From: Cloeon dipterum
Lineage: Eukaryota > Arthropoda > Insecta > Ephemeroptera > Baetidae
Assembly: GCF_949628265.1 (NCBI RefSeq)
Contig: NC_088788.1
Span: 20,756,335 to 20,820,334 of the forward strand
Reading direction: 5' to 3'
Length of the DNA stretch: 64,000 nucleotides
Part shown: positions 63,917-64,000 of the stretch, one piece after another
Numbering within the stretch: position 1 is the stretch's first letter
Layout: every line of letters begins with the position of its first letter
Translations under genes and position numbers: made by a program
Notes under the pieces: generated by a model
The model's input: the letters and a program-made list of their open reading frames with translations, nothing else
Databases searched by the model: none
Told to the model about the DNA's origin: nothing

Positions 63917-64000
63917 TCTTTTTAAAATTATTTTATGTTAATGTGAAATGTAACATTTCATATCAGAACGACCAAATTAAAACGAATTGACTCTGATTAA

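Larger units (their letters stand above)
49136..64000. other. Probable 5' intron or upstream region of multiplexin
   Basis: The exon at 49135 is entered in phase 1, so a coding exon lies further 5' on the - strand. No signal-peptide exon with a phase-1 donor was recognised here, so it is either missed (it could be under 80 bases) or beyond the window. The stretch shows the same CpG-rich/AT-rich mosaic (CpG-rich blocks near 49.4-49.5, 51.3-52.1, 53.0-53.95, 54.55-55.05, 55.85-56.4, 57.5-58.6, 59.0-59.7, 60.1-62.1, 62.5-63.3 kb) and otherwise holds only the repeats and relics listed. Confidence 0.5.

Noticed and set aside
1..64000. CRISPR arrays, bacterial operons, rRNA, tRNA genes
   Set aside because: None seen; the DNA is eukaryotic with spliceosomal introns, and no tRNA or rRNA signature was found by eye.

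Overview
The window is eukaryotic genomic DNA from a small-genome invertebrate, most likely an insect or another arthropod. The evidence is GT-AG introns that are often only 46-71 bases long, TATA plus TCA-type initiator core promoters, CpG not depleted in the gene-free DNA, and a single multiplexin (collagen XV/XVIII) gene. No species can be named from sequence alone. Real genes occupy a small part of the window. The rest is intergenic or intronic DNA that alternates between AT-rich stretches and CpG-rich blocks.

Layout. (1) A compact three-exon + strand gene (485-1487, 199 aa) sits behind a TATA/initiator promoter. No family is evident, but its layout resembles a Bim/Bmf-type BH3-only protein: a VQT dynein-light-chain-like motif, a BH3-like helix, and a hydrophobic C-terminus. 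(2) 1.8-10.9 kb is gene-poor, with one candidate terminal exon on the - strand (2341-2501). (3) 10908-13306, - strand: a five-exon gene for a 596-aa coiled-coil protein of unknown family. (4) 13.3-25.9 kb has no confident gene. (5) 25894-26913, - strand: a complete five-exon OVCA2/FSH1-type serine hydrolase of 220 aa with its Ser-Asp-His triad. (6) 28376 to about 49135 and beyond, - strand: a multiplexin gene. Twenty-four exons can be traced in continuous phase: an N-terminal thrombospondin/laminin-G-like domain, an acidic exon with an SGSGD glycosaminoglycan site, interrupted Gly-X-Y blocks, a trimerisation domain and a C-terminal endostatin domain with four cysteines. The signal-peptide exon was not found and should lie upstream, in or beyond the 49.1-64 kb stretch. 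(7) 49.1-64 kb is most simply the 5' intron of multiplexin. It carries a (GA)27 microsatellite, a truncated LINE reverse-transcriptase fragment, and an eroded coding segment at the right edge.

The most interesting points are the candidate BH3-only protein at the left edge and a pair of exons at 46.6-47.0 kb inside a multiplexin intron. These exons encode a type II membrane-anchor segment and end in phase 0, so they could give a membrane-tethered multiplexin isoform. Smaller points are a GC-AG intron inside the endostatin region, a 30-base in-phase microexon candidate, and a possible internal promoter near 43.2 kb. Exon boundaries were worked out by hand from splice consensus, reading phase and remembered family features. 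No search was run.
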